A stretch of 64,000 nt of DNA. Origin: Liolophura sinensis (Eukaryota > Mollusca > Polyplacophora > Chitonida > Chitonidae). Each line of letters opens with the position of its first letter. The first letter of the stretch is position 1. Where the stretch lies: the NCBI RefSeq assembly GCF_032854445.1, contig NC_088300.1, positions 24,593,608 through 24,657,607 of the forward strand, given 5' to 3'. Of this stretch, positions 24,491 to 36,815 are shown piece after piece. The position numbers and the translations under genes were made by a program. The notes beneath the pieces were generated by a model that was given only the letters and a program-made list of their open reading frames with translations, was not told the origin of the DNA and searched no databases.

Positions 24491-27400
24491 TAGCAATTTT
24501 AAACCCTCGGCCAACAATATCAAAAAAAAAACTCTCAGTCAAAGCTTTGTCGAGATCAAATCTTTCCAGTTAAATCAAAATATAAATATATTATACTTTT
24601 AGGATATTAATCTGATATACTAATGATAAATTGATAGGATGAATAGATTAGGTATTTTAATAGTATTTGAACGGGGTTTTATAGATTCAATTCATTATCG
24701 TTTGACGGCACAATGCGTGGAACACGAGGGAACAATTGTTCGTCTACATTATATCTAAACGGATATGTAAACATAAGCATAGTCACAATGTGGCCTTAAA
24801 ATTTGATTACCGTTCATTTTCAACAATGATATGTACTAACATGTATCGTATTTATGTGGGACTTATACATTAATTAAATTATACCCAATACTAATTTGTA
24901 TCGGGTTCTTGAAGTTACACGTATCTTTGTTTGCACGCCTTTGTTGTGTTTATTAAGGAAGATATAAAGAATCACCAAAACCTATACTCTCATCAGTGGC
25001 TGATACATGATATCAATGGTTTCTTTTGGCAACGTCTCTGGAGCGTGACTGTTCCTTTTGTCAAATTCGAAATTGCACACTTCTAGTTAATGGACTTCTG
25101 ATCTTGCAAATACTTGGAACGCTTGGAAATGTCCTCCGGAATTAAGTACGCCTCATCATTGATACACGGAAACCTCCGAGCGATGTTCCGACTGTGTACC
25201 CGAATTTTCCATGAGGCGTAAGCGAATTCTAAATGCGGCTCTTGTGGTATGTCACAGTATCGAATCATATCAAATCAGAGTCTCCTGGTATAGATATAAC
25301 ACGTGACCGGCACGTTCAAATGTTCTGTCGTAAAACACTTTAGTGTTTTCTTCGTGAATGGCGAACCTATTTAAAGACTGCAATACAACACTGACAGCAA
25401 TGCTCACTATTTTCAATTTCGGGACGATTTCCAGCGGATTGTGCACAATAACTGGTTTTATTTACGCTCGTAGCTTGCTGCGTAATCAGGACGTGTTTAC
25501 TGTCTCTGAACACAGACAACCGATTTGTTTGCCTTGCGCAATGCCGCTCGCCGCCAAGGCATGTTTGGCATATTCAATCTTCTACTGTTACATCAATCTG
25601 AGCACATTTTTTGTGCACACATCCCATTTATCATGCTATCCACGTGAAAGTGATGTGATTTTCCAATTGCCCATCTAAAATTGACATTTTTCTTTACTGT
25701 ATCTCCGCCACCATTTTCTTTTCATCAAACAAACAGTTTTTTGGTTACACATGTTTGACATTGTTCACTGTTTCCGGGATTGTTTTTAAGCTCTGGGATA
25801 ACCAGAACAGATGGAGGCATGCATGGTACACTTGGAGTGCAGTAATTTATAACCCTTATTTTTGTCCACATCCGCGGAGACTTTGCACCATGTTATAATT
25901 TGCTGTACGTGGAGGCATAATCAATAGTGCTCTGCAACAAAGTATTAAGCATTTACCAAATAAGGTTTTCTTCAGCATACTATTTAACGTAATTGTCTTA
26001 TCTGTTGATAAAAAGACACACTAAAATTTTTAAGCCTCTTTCCCCTGAATTCCACTTTCTGTTTACCCACCACTCACGAATTCAAGGATATTTCCATTCT
26101 ACAATTAAGATTTTGGTAACAACTGTGTACAAAAAATGTTCCACGGGTCATTTTAACGTAGTACTAAAATATAGCGATACCTGATAAACAAGAGAGACGA
26201 CTTCTCCGTGACTCAAAGTATCGGCATTTTTTTCGCGTCTATCTGTCTCCTATAGGCAGTGCCGAAATATCGAGTCAAGATGAAGACATTTCTATCGTTT
26301 AGCCATAACGCTACTCATGTACTGGGTATACAAGGCTCATTTTGGCATTTAATGAAAGACTTACATACTTATGCCAAAGAAGCGCAGCCATACACGTTAA
26401 ATTCTTTCTTGTGTGTTATATTATATATATTTCGTTTATTCCATATCCGCTAAAATTAATGTACATTCCGTCACAAAAAATATATATATATTCGCGAAAC
26501 ATCTCCTACAGAAGATGTCAAAATGTAACACGATCTCTATAATTTTTTGAGTAAAGTCATACTGATTATCTTAGTTTACTTTCGTGTATTTCTTTGTTAA
26601 TTTTTTATTTATATTCTGAAGTCCGCATCAGAGAAGTCCGTCGATGTGTACGGAGCCGGTAGAGCACTGATCAATGTGCTATCGCATTAGGTGTTAACAA
26701 ATGCGATAAATGATTCTTGCAAACATTTATAACTAAATTGCGGCAAGTGTTTACTCGAGGGTCAGGAGATTATCCACTCGTGTTTCTGTTCGTCAATCCA
26801 CATCGCCGTGAATAGCATAAAAAAGCCTGTGATTGTTGTTCCTTTTTTCTGCCTTTATGCCGTCATTTTCGTCTGTCACTTAGTTTGTTATCTGTTTTAG
26901 TTTCTATTCGAGCATCTGCCGGAAAGGACTGTCTTTTATTCTCGTTTCCTGTTCACATTGGCCAGTTTAAACAGTGAATTTACCGATTTCCAAAATGTAA
27001 ATGCACTTAGGACTACTCCTGCATTTTAAACCTTGTATATAATGCAGAAGACGGAACACTTTAATTTCTGGATGATGAAAATTTGCTTATAAATGACGAA
27101 ATCAGGGCCCTCTAAATCTACATTCACATTGTTGGATTATACCAGTTACTTTATTTTCTGTGAATGAAGCGACAAAGGGTTTAATAAAGAGAAATATTGC
27201 CATGTCAGGCCCGTGTCAGATTTTCTAAATTGAAAATCCGTGGTATAATATTTGCAGAGATGAGCAGACAATGACAATCGTTGTGTTGGAACACCAGAAA
27301 CGGCGCTTATATTGGCAAACGTGTGCTGAACGTTTAACGAGGTCCATTAGATCCGATTTTGAAAAGTGCCCACAACAGAAAGTTTGTCTTAGGCTGGTAA

Positions 27401-27720
27401 CGGTCAGTAGGAAATTATGTGGATGAGACTTGATTAAAGATCGGCTTTAAGTATGGCCAGGTCAAAGATTTGTATGTAGGCTAGCATATAACGCGCACTG
27501 TTTCACCAGAAAGGTCTTGTATAACGAATTACCAAATATTTATTTTGTACAATGTATGTAAATTTTTATACGACATAAAGAATTGATGAAGTCACTATTA
27601 TGTATCCTGTTTTCATGGTTAACAGATAAAGGAATGGAACTCGAAATTCAAAGTACAGCCCAATCTTACAAGGATTTACATATCGTTAGTACCTATAGTG
27701 GTACTACTCAGACTTGTGAA
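24491..27720. other. No gene confirmed
   Basis: AT-rich unique sequence. The + frame 25358-25678 starts with ATG and has two hydrophobic stretches (AMLTIFNFGTISSGLCTITGF and ACLAYSIFYCYINLSTFFV), so it might encode a small membrane protein. No family is recognised, and no splice partner was found. Confidence 0.4.
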
Positions 27721-27729
27721 ATGTTCTTT

Positions 27730-27791
27730 TCCCTCCCCTTACAGCTCCCCACCGCTCCCACCGCCCCCCCCCCCCCCCACTCCCTCCCCAT
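27730..27791 (+). repeat. C-rich tract with (C)15
   Basis: A pyrimidine/C-rich stretch contains fifteen C in a row at 27764-27778. The complementary strand is G-rich and quadruplex-prone. Assembly length is likely unreliable here. Confidence 0.8.
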
Positions 27792-30700
27792 AGCTGCCAC
27801 TGGAAATCTGTCATGCAACAAGCCTTTGTTGATTTCGAGTATACTACATTGTAACTTTCCGTGGAGTGGGCAGCTTTCGAGTCCAAACAGTATCCATCTC
27901 GATTTTCAGGATACGAAAATCGGCATAATCTAGTTAGACTTCTCCAGGTACACATTGCACGTATGAAGGTTTTACCTTGGACTGCAAAGTCTTCGTTACG
28001 AATCTGTTCACAGATGGCACCTGACAGCTTATATTGGCATCCGTATCCCAAATTGTTGTCTAATTGGCTATTTGTTTGTCGTATGTACAGAGATGAGTCG
28101 CCTTGGCTTGTTTGGAGAGGTAATATGTTTAATCCGTCCGCTTTGGTATCAGCTCAGCTGTCATTAAATCTGGAAAAACAACTCATCCCCAGCGCTCGTC
28201 GTCCGACGCATTGCCACATCTCTCGGTCAACAGGCGGCAAAGGCACACAGCGGAGAGCTGTTAGCACTTCAACAGCACATTTAATTGTTTAAACAGACAC
28301 GTTGTCAGCCCTGATGATCTGAACACACACCTTCGTGTGGATTTTCTCCTCTGATTAGTTTAGAGAAGAGATAAAAGCATTTGATTAGCGGTGACTAAGT
28401 CTGACGCACAGGTAAAGCATGTCTGTCAGGTCCACGTCGCATTTTTCTTGACTTCAACCACAGAATCTTTCGTTCATCTCTGTGCTCCGGCTTAGCCATG
28501 CGTTCACGTGTTGAATCTGGCAACTGTATCTTAAATTGTTTTGAAGATGTCGAAACAAAACATAGTCCTATAGGTTGTCTACGATGTAGGATGCGCAAAG
28601 ATTTCCATTCTGCAATGCGCAATGAGGTTAGCTGCAGGTCTCTGAATGGAAACCTTGTAAATACCACCAAAAACCTTGGCTTACCTTATCACCAATACGA
28701 GCCCTCGACAAATGTGCTAAGTGAAGAACTCTCGTCATACGTGAAGAGTCTCGAGCATAAGAGACAGATGGCCAGTATGAATGAGTCCATCCTCTGTGCC
28801 CATACTTTTCATCTAAAGATGAACAAAACCATTCCGCCGTAACTAGTTCGTCATCATCTTTGTAGGGATTTCTTTTAGACTGTCCTGATCGTATCCTGTT
28901 CTTATTTCCACCAGTATTTACCAAACATATTTTGAACTTCATTGAGCAGTTTTAAATCCAGTCTTTATACCATCATGAAAAATGGTATTTTGCCATACTA
29001 TATCGTGATGAAAGCAGAAATTAATACTTTGAGCTATCAAGGTAGAGTAGATTAAACAAAAGCACTGAATGTGATAAATCGGATATATATTGAAACAGTT
29101 TCTTACCTTGCGACACTCATTGTTTTCTATAATGCAATGATCAAACATTTACATTGATGGGACAATCTATAAAAGTTCATCACAACTCGTAAACAGTTAA
29201 GCTCGAGACCATTTCACTGTAATGAAGTCCAAGTGTGTCTCACCATGGATAAGATTTAGCTCTGGAAAACTTATTTCAACAGAGAAGTCATTTGGAAGCG
29301 GCTTTAATGTCTTGTAAACAAATTCAAATATCACAAATAATCTTAAAATACATGTAAATGAATGTGAATGTTCACAGCTGCAATGTTTTTGATGTTAACC
29401 TGTGGCCATTTGCTATAAACAGTCAAATAATGCTTGAAAATTTGGATAATGTAATAGAGATTGTATACGAAATTCATTTTTTTAGATGCATCAGACAGCA
29501 AAATAAACAGTATAGGCTCTGATCAGGACAGGGCAGTGGTGTTGTGCGTGATTCATACGTGTTCGTCTCGCAAAAGCAAAAATAAAGTCTACGGCCGAGT
29601 CATTCTGAAGTTAACAAAGTTCTGGAGAGCGTTGTCCATTGCTAAACCGGGTCTTTAATAAATTCCCTGCGGACTGCTTTGAATTCTGACTGAACTCGAA
29701 CAATTTAGATCTTGAATGGGATCATCTTGTGTACACCGCTAGCCTAAATTAGCTTGTGGAATCTGACAAACGGTGAAGAGCATGCGTGGAGTATATGCAG
29801 AGTCCAGGGTGGTCAAACAAGGTACGGGGGATTCTGACCAGGAACACATGAGGACTTCGGCGGCAGAATCTTCCCAGGTTAACTGCCAACAGATCTTTGA
29901 TGGCTTCCACACGTAATGCTGATCTACATCTTGGTCAGTATTGACAAAAGTGACTTCAGCCTTTGTGAGCCCTCAACAGTTAAAAAAAAAAACCTGTCCC
30001 TGCACGAGGTTTGATCATCAAATCTCTAAGTCTCCCTTTGTGAGGTCCGGACAATGTCGCCTGATGATTCTAACGGACCCATTTGACTTCCCATACCCTC
30101 GTGTAATTCAAGGCTATCCTTAAGGTCTTCTTACTAGAGTAGGGGATAATCCGATAATCCCCTCTCAGAAAGCTGTTAGAAAGGATGGCCAAAGCTACTC
30201 TCGGCCTCTGACCAAAACCTACCTGGGGGAATCGGCCTTACAAGGTGCGCTGTCCCCTCATTCACACCTGCCATCAAAGTAAAGTGCCGTCAAAATCTCA
30301 GCCTAAGCTTTGCATTTCTCACCTTGACACCTTAAGCCAGAGGTGGGATATACGGGGTTCTCATCTGTAATTGCTCTGGGACCAGTGGCTTTACTTACAA
30401 AGATAGAAAACATATGAGGAGTATAGAGCAAGGGTAGACGTAATAGTTGTTGGATAGCATATGACACGAATACACACAAAAACCGTGAAACTCCCTATAT
30501 TATGACCAAAGAAACAGTGCAAAGTTTTTACTTGTAATTACTGTGGTAAGTTAAATTATTTGAAAACCACAACATACGTCAAAACAGGTACATGACAAAA
30601 CTCTTGACTCGCAGGCCACGACGAGAGGAATCAAGTGAGACAATTAAAATGGCTTGCTAAGGTTCTCCTTTATTTATGGGTATTTACTCATTTGAATGGT

Positions 30701-33700
30701 GTTTTACTAGTTGATACGGAAAATCACTGTGGCAAAAAACAATCCTACACAAATATTTGCACTTTTTAGAATAATAATCCCCCATTTTATTTTCGAACCA
30801 GTGGTAAAAATCAGTTTGCAAATCCCTTTTCTAAAAGACTAAAACAGAAGATTTTTAACACTTAGATTTTGAAATTCATTAATTAAAAAAGATCCTACAA
30901 ATTCAGATACTGAGAAAAAACGGTTAGTTTTCTTGTGTGAATAGGATAGCTTCAAGGGAAACCGCAAAGATGAAATATACAGGTATTATTACATTTCCTG
31001 GTGTTATAAGCTCATGTCCAATAGTGAATAGGAAGGAAGGAAGATAAATACATTTGTCATTTTTCTGTTTGGCCTAGACATGAAGAACATCACACACCTA
31101 TTTATCCCTGTCTGAGGATTGCATTATAAAATACAGCTTGAATCGATCACCAACAATAAATAATCTCTTTGTTTGTGACAAGGTGTTAAATGGCGCGTTT
31201 GCTCTGATTAGGTAAATTAGCTTATTAAGACTGTGTCAATGTCATCATTTCTGTTGACAAGATATAATGTATAAATACTATTTGACAATAAACAGGAAAC
31301 TGAAGAAAAACGCATTTCCTGCCATCTTATCTAGCAACGGATGGATTATTTAAAGGTGTGTTAGTTGACCCAACGCCATGCCAAGCCAGTTTGATTATTA
31401 CTGGAGCTACGCTGAATAGAGTTCAGCTCGTGTCCTGGATTTACAACATCTACAAAGCTGTCATATCAGTATTAACGGTCGTATGCCTATTTACGCTGTT
31501 CAGTTTGCACAACTGCCTTTAGAAGGGCGTTGCTAATATTTCAGTGGCAGTGTAGACTGGACTTTGTCAGATTGCCCCTAAGCAAATCTCGGTAGATACA
31601 TTAGCACGTATTTGTACAGGAGGCGCTGAGTGATATTGCTAACTTAGGCGGCTAATGTGTCAGGTGTCTTTTGGCATGTGTGCATAAACTATACCATATT
31701 TCCTGTAAATACTGAATAAATCAACTTTATACATCCTGGAGAGTAATTTTCCATCTGCTACATATAAATTGACACCCAATATGGCTACAAAGAAGCATTT
31801 AATATTTAACACTACTCAGACTGTGGGGAACAAACAGTTAACTGTATGGGAATAGGTAAAACCCACGTCAGGAAAGCTGGATATAGATGCTGTGATATTC
31901 CCCCTGGCGTCTCTAGATGTTTCCAGGATGTTAAATTGTTGTGCATATAGCAACATGCATGTGGAATGTTCATATCTGTAATATTATATCTGGATTTCCT
32001 CGTGAAATTTTAAAAAGTTCGAAAAAAAAAAAACAGGTATATTTTTCCATTCTTTCTCGTATATGATACATGATTACAAAACAAACATAAAGCAATCGTC
32101 ATCTTTCTGCCTGGGAATACTTGTGAGCTCAAGCTGTGGGAAATCAAATAAATTCATGGATTAGAACGTTTAAAGATTTCTCTGCAAAGCGGCAGATAAA
32201 ATCAGTGGTTCTGTTTATTTGTTTATCATTTTTGTTTGGCGGAAGCAGTGTAGTTTTTATTACTGGAGGGGACATGTTCCATGTACGCACCATCGGTGGC
32301 ATGCATCATATTAATCGTTACCAATAAACGCTGACACAGTTCCAATTTCCATATACTTACCGTAGATATGGAATAAGCACTTGATTCAAAAGAACTGAAA
32401 ATTAAATCTTGGGTGCTCGTCTACATCATCCAAAATTCAGTGTATACAATAGGCTGAGAGTTGTCTCTCATATGTAGAACATGATCTTTCCAATTTAAAT
32501 CCAGTGCTCGGAGCAGTGTGATTCAGAGATTGTCCAGTGCGGCTTAAGAAGTAGTGTTTACCTTGAGACAAGCTGAGCATCACTTAAAGAATTTTGGAAG
32601 ATTCTTTCCGAAACTGTTGTTGAAGGTGTGATTGGTGTTTTTTTATTGTACAAACACAGCTATGGCAGCCCCGAACATGGACAGAAGGTAAAAACCACCA
32701 CCTTGCACGTTTCCGAAAGTGTATACATTTTGTTCACTTTAGTACAAACGAGACAAATCTGCATCTGTACGTGAATACGATATTTTAATGATGAATCAGA
32801 CAGCAAGCTGGGAAAATACCACAAACGTAACTGTAAGGGTAGATAGCTATTAAACTGTCTTACATTACACAGATAATCCTCTGTATGCTTAGATGAACAA
32901 TTGTACCGTTATATCATCTGTCCTACTTCCAAAGCATAGATGTTGATCACAATAAAAATGATAATGAGTAAAATAAATCTGTAAATATATTAGTCAGTCA
33001 TAAAAAGGAATGCAAGGCAGTTTGTCCAAATTGACTTACTTCTTGTTGACTTCTACAGTATCATGTTATTAACAATTTATGTTTACTGAAGTTGCCCGTG
33101 TTGGCATAGTTAGTCATTTGCACTGTTTGAAAATACTATTGAGCGCTTTTAAATTAATCAAGAAAGCCCTTTCCAAATGAAATCAATTCAAAAATTTTTA
33201 TCGGAGCCTACATAGGATAAAATACGGTGGGCTTCAGAATAACGGTTTTAGTGATACTCATTATTGCTTTAAACTTTTGCATAGGTCTAAGCGTACACTG
33301 AAGAGTGGCTAAGACCGTAATGCGAATGGGTGTCATTGACCCGGGAGGATGGGAAAACTAAACTCAAGTCGGTATCATAGAAATGGATTCATGTGCATTT
33401 GCACAACTCTGCAATACTTATGCATAATAGACTCACTTGACCACGAGCACTCGTAGCCTATAAAGTATAACATAGAATGACTAAAAAGGACTTATGAATT
33501 ATTTTTAAGCTGGAAGATATCTCATTAACACGCGTTACACCAAGCGGACAAGTCATATCTATTATGCAATCAAATTAACCAAATGACAACTTAGAAACAT
33601 AACCCCGTCTATTGAAGGTACAAAAGATCTAACCAACATTCGAATCTTGTCCGCATACTTCCTGACCCCAAGAAACTGAAGAGCTCCGCCCGCCAGACGT

Positions 33701-34680
33701 GAAACTTGGATGTAATTCCTCAGATATCTGGTTCATTGTTTTAACATATCACCCTTAAATCAATACACCGGACCTTGGTAATATTCAAAGCTGATCGAAC
33801 TGACGAAGGAATGTTTGTCTGATCCATCGACCGTGCCTAATACATATCTGAGTAAAGCCCAATTACTTATTAAACGGATGCGTGACATTTCTGGGGGAGG
33901 TACGCTGGAACTCTGAAATTTTGGCCATATTTTCGTCTTTTTTCACTCAGATGACCTCTGTAACTTACGGTGCACTTACTACGGCGCTGTAAGGAAATTC
34001 TGATTTATAGGAAGAAAAAGAAAATATCCTGAGCAAATTGTAAGCTATCTCGAGCCCGGGTGCTGGAGAATCTGTTTAAACGGCCTTGCTGGGTACATGT
34101 TTATCTTCTCACGATTAAAAAGGGGGCCGACTGACCGCTCTATTGATTCCCCTTGGATCTCGCAGGCATCGTTTCATAAAGACAACAAAAATTCTTTGTT
34201 AAATTCCGTCATTGAAGAGTCCCGACACAAATGCAAGAATGTATGCGGCCCTGATGAGTATTTTCTACTTGCCATTCATTGTGGAAATCATTTTATAAAT
34301 GTTACCAATGTTGCCTTCAAGGTTAGTATGTAAAGATAGGTAAAACGCCCACCATGACTGAAGCCATAGGGAAGATGATAGTGTGTGAATGGCTTTTCCT
34401 GAACAAACATCGGTCAGGCTCGACTTTAAATCCAATGCAATTTTTGCCACAGCTTTCTGTTTGAGATCCCTTCATAAATTGTGACAATAATCAGGGTAAT
34501 ATCACCTGGCCTTCGCACCTTTTGCTTTAATGGAACACCACTTTACCCCAAATCTAGAAATGTTTGTTCAGAACAGTTTAGAATATAACTCTAACGTTTT
34601 TATTGCATCTTTTAAATGCTTCTCGCAAAATTTTCCCACACATCAAAAATAGCCTACACATTTTTAGATGGATTTTTGGC
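27792..34680. other. About 7 kb with no confirmed gene or element
   Basis: The longest frame in the window outside the tandem arrays (27861-28292, 143 codons, +) opens at GTG and has no recognised domain. A frame on each strand at 28498-28942 is likewise anonymous. A possible SINE tail relic (ATTGGTGTTTTTTTATTG) sits at 32630. The + frame at 34097-34333 ends near a donor-like AAG|GTTAGT, but no partner exon was found. Confidence 0.4.
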
Positions 34681-34689
34681 TGAATTTAT

Positions 34690-35120
34690 TTGATAAGATT
34701 ACGCGTGTTTACACAACAGAGCATGGCATAATGCAAATATGAAATGTATTAGCCTCAAAATATTTATTACATAAGCCCATAATAAACTGGCCGAAAATGC
34801 ACGTGCCAATTATGTCTATCTCTACATATATTAAACAAGTGTTTTAACACATGTTTAGACTCTAAATTGGGCCAATTTGGAAATGCCAATATTTTCGATT
34901 GTAATTATTTATTTGATAAGTGCAAAACATATCTGACCAAAGAGGCAAGTAGAGCATGTTTTGGCCTTAGATTTATGCAATGAATAAGTCAATACGTGTT
35001 TGTTTAATACATTAGGCCAAGATTCAAGTATTAACGTATTGGTTTGTAATGCTTTGTATGATACATAAGCAAACACATGTTCATATAATGCATCAGGTCA
35101 AGATGCACGATGCAATGTTC
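34690..35120. repeat. Diverged direct repeats of about 100 bp
   Basis: Related blocks such as AATACATTAGGCCAAGATTC and ATGCATCAGGTCAAGATGCA, each preceded by ATAAG..ACGTGTTTG or ACACATGTTC, recur with roughly 100-bp spacing. Similarity is low, and I may be over-reading AT-rich sequence. Confidence 0.3.
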
Positions 35121-36655
35121 AATCTTTGAAAAAAGCCACATGATTTACTGTTGACGATTACTTGTAAAACTCTTTAAATTAAAATTTATCACTTTGTTTA
35201 GGTCTTAAAACTTTGATAAAACAAAAAAATATATCTTCCTAAATCTTGTTATACATCTCTGTTTGAAGCGATGCTTTATGGATCGTTAATCGTTGTGGCG
35301 GATAACGTATCAGACCTGAAGAAAATGTGGGCCTTTCTCTCGCAATATAAACAATTGTATTTAAAAAATCACTGCACTATACAGCCTTTCGTGTATAACC
35401 CATATAAATCTTTGCATCCTTCCGTGACATTATTATAAACGTTCCATGTTTTCTTGTGGAATTATCCTCAAGGAATATCTGCAATGCTGCGATTTTCTCA
35501 GCCCTCAATTTTTGGTGCATTTTAGAAAATACTTTTTTATTCTTCGATGTAAAAACGTAGATTTATTTGAATCGGCTGACGCAACTGCTTACATACACGG
35601 CACATAAAAGGCCATCAAATATGACAGCATGGACAGTAAAATAAACCCGCGTTTACTTTAGCGAAAATGTGGGAAAATATCAGCTATGCTAAAAGTTACA
35701 CTGCTGTATCAACAGATGAAGATCAGCACCACAAAGCCTGTGTCTGCAAGAATATTGTATATATGAAGAGCTGATACAAATTGTGAAGTATTTGTGACTT
35801 TTCCCACCAAGGTGACAACATCTCTAATCTACATAATGTCTACAATCGTCTTTTTGAAGTTGTTCGGCTATGGGGGTATTTTGCAGGAGAACTCTTATAC
35901 AAGACGAAATGGACTTGCCATAGCTTCCTTTGGACTTCTGGCAACCAAAATGCAAGGATTAAACGACTGCACCGGAATTCATTGACACGGGATTAAACAT
36001 GTCGGATTTACACAGCAATGGGGTCAACGAGTGACATATCAAGCGTGAATGACTGATCGAATTGTTGAGGTTACTGGACATTGTCGTCACATAAGCATTG
36101 CTTACAGCTGGTAATGGAACATCCAAGTAAACATTTTGCTGTCTCGAAGCTCTGGAAAAATAGAACGCTTCATTAATTATTCTCAGTGTTAATTCTTGGC
36201 ATTGCTTCACGCTTGGGCTCTTCAAGAATAGATCATCATTTCAGCAGCCTGCAAAGAGCCATTGTGTTTCTGTTGTCTTGTTAAATTAGGCAGCCATATT
36301 TTAAATTGTTTTGTAGCTCCTGTATTTTTTTGTTATGTGTCCTTGTGATTGCAATTGTCTTATGCAGGGAATGCTATCCGGAAGCAAACGTCTACTGTCT
36401 GGTCTATTACGATTTCAATAGATCCTATTTTACTTTTGTTAATATCACGGTGCAGTGCACAAGTTTGGACGTTTTAACAGTTCTGTCCGAGAGACTATAA
36501 AATTTATGAAAGTTTGGCGTCAGTTTCTCCAGCAATCCTTCCGCAACTACATTTACAGTTGTAAAACTTTGTTTTTATCACACTCTTTCAGTTTGTGCAA
36601 AGTACTATCTGTGCTTTTGCAGAAAAAAGATATTCTTTTAAAATAATAGATATGT
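35121..36655. other. No gene recognised
   Basis: AT-rich unique sequence with only short frames. Confidence 0.4.
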
Positions 36656-36659
36656 GTTG

Positions 36660-36815
36660 CTTTACTCATCCTTCATTTTATCAATGGAAGGTAAGCAATG
36701 CAAAACTGAGCTTAAAGCTGTTTTATCTTATTCTTCTTTTACATTACCAACTGAAGGTAAACAATGCAAAACTGAGTTTAATGCTGTTTTGTCTTATTTT
36801 TTGTTTCCCTGTGCT
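36660..36815. repeat. 66-bp tandem duplication
   Basis: GAAGGTAAGCAATGCAAAAC at 36687 recurs as GAAGGTAAACAATGCAAAAC at 36753, with matching downstream CTGTTTTATCTTATT and CTGTTTTGTCTTATT. The 66-bp offset keeps one + frame open across both copies. Confidence 0.75.

Noticed and set aside
27861-28292. 143-codon + frame
   Set aside because: It opens at GTG, overlaps anonymous frames on the other strand, and shows no recognised motif, splice context or repeats.
30680-30730. Possible SINE tail (TTTGAATGGTGTTTTACTAG)
   Set aside because: The match is limited to about 15 bases, too little to claim a copy.
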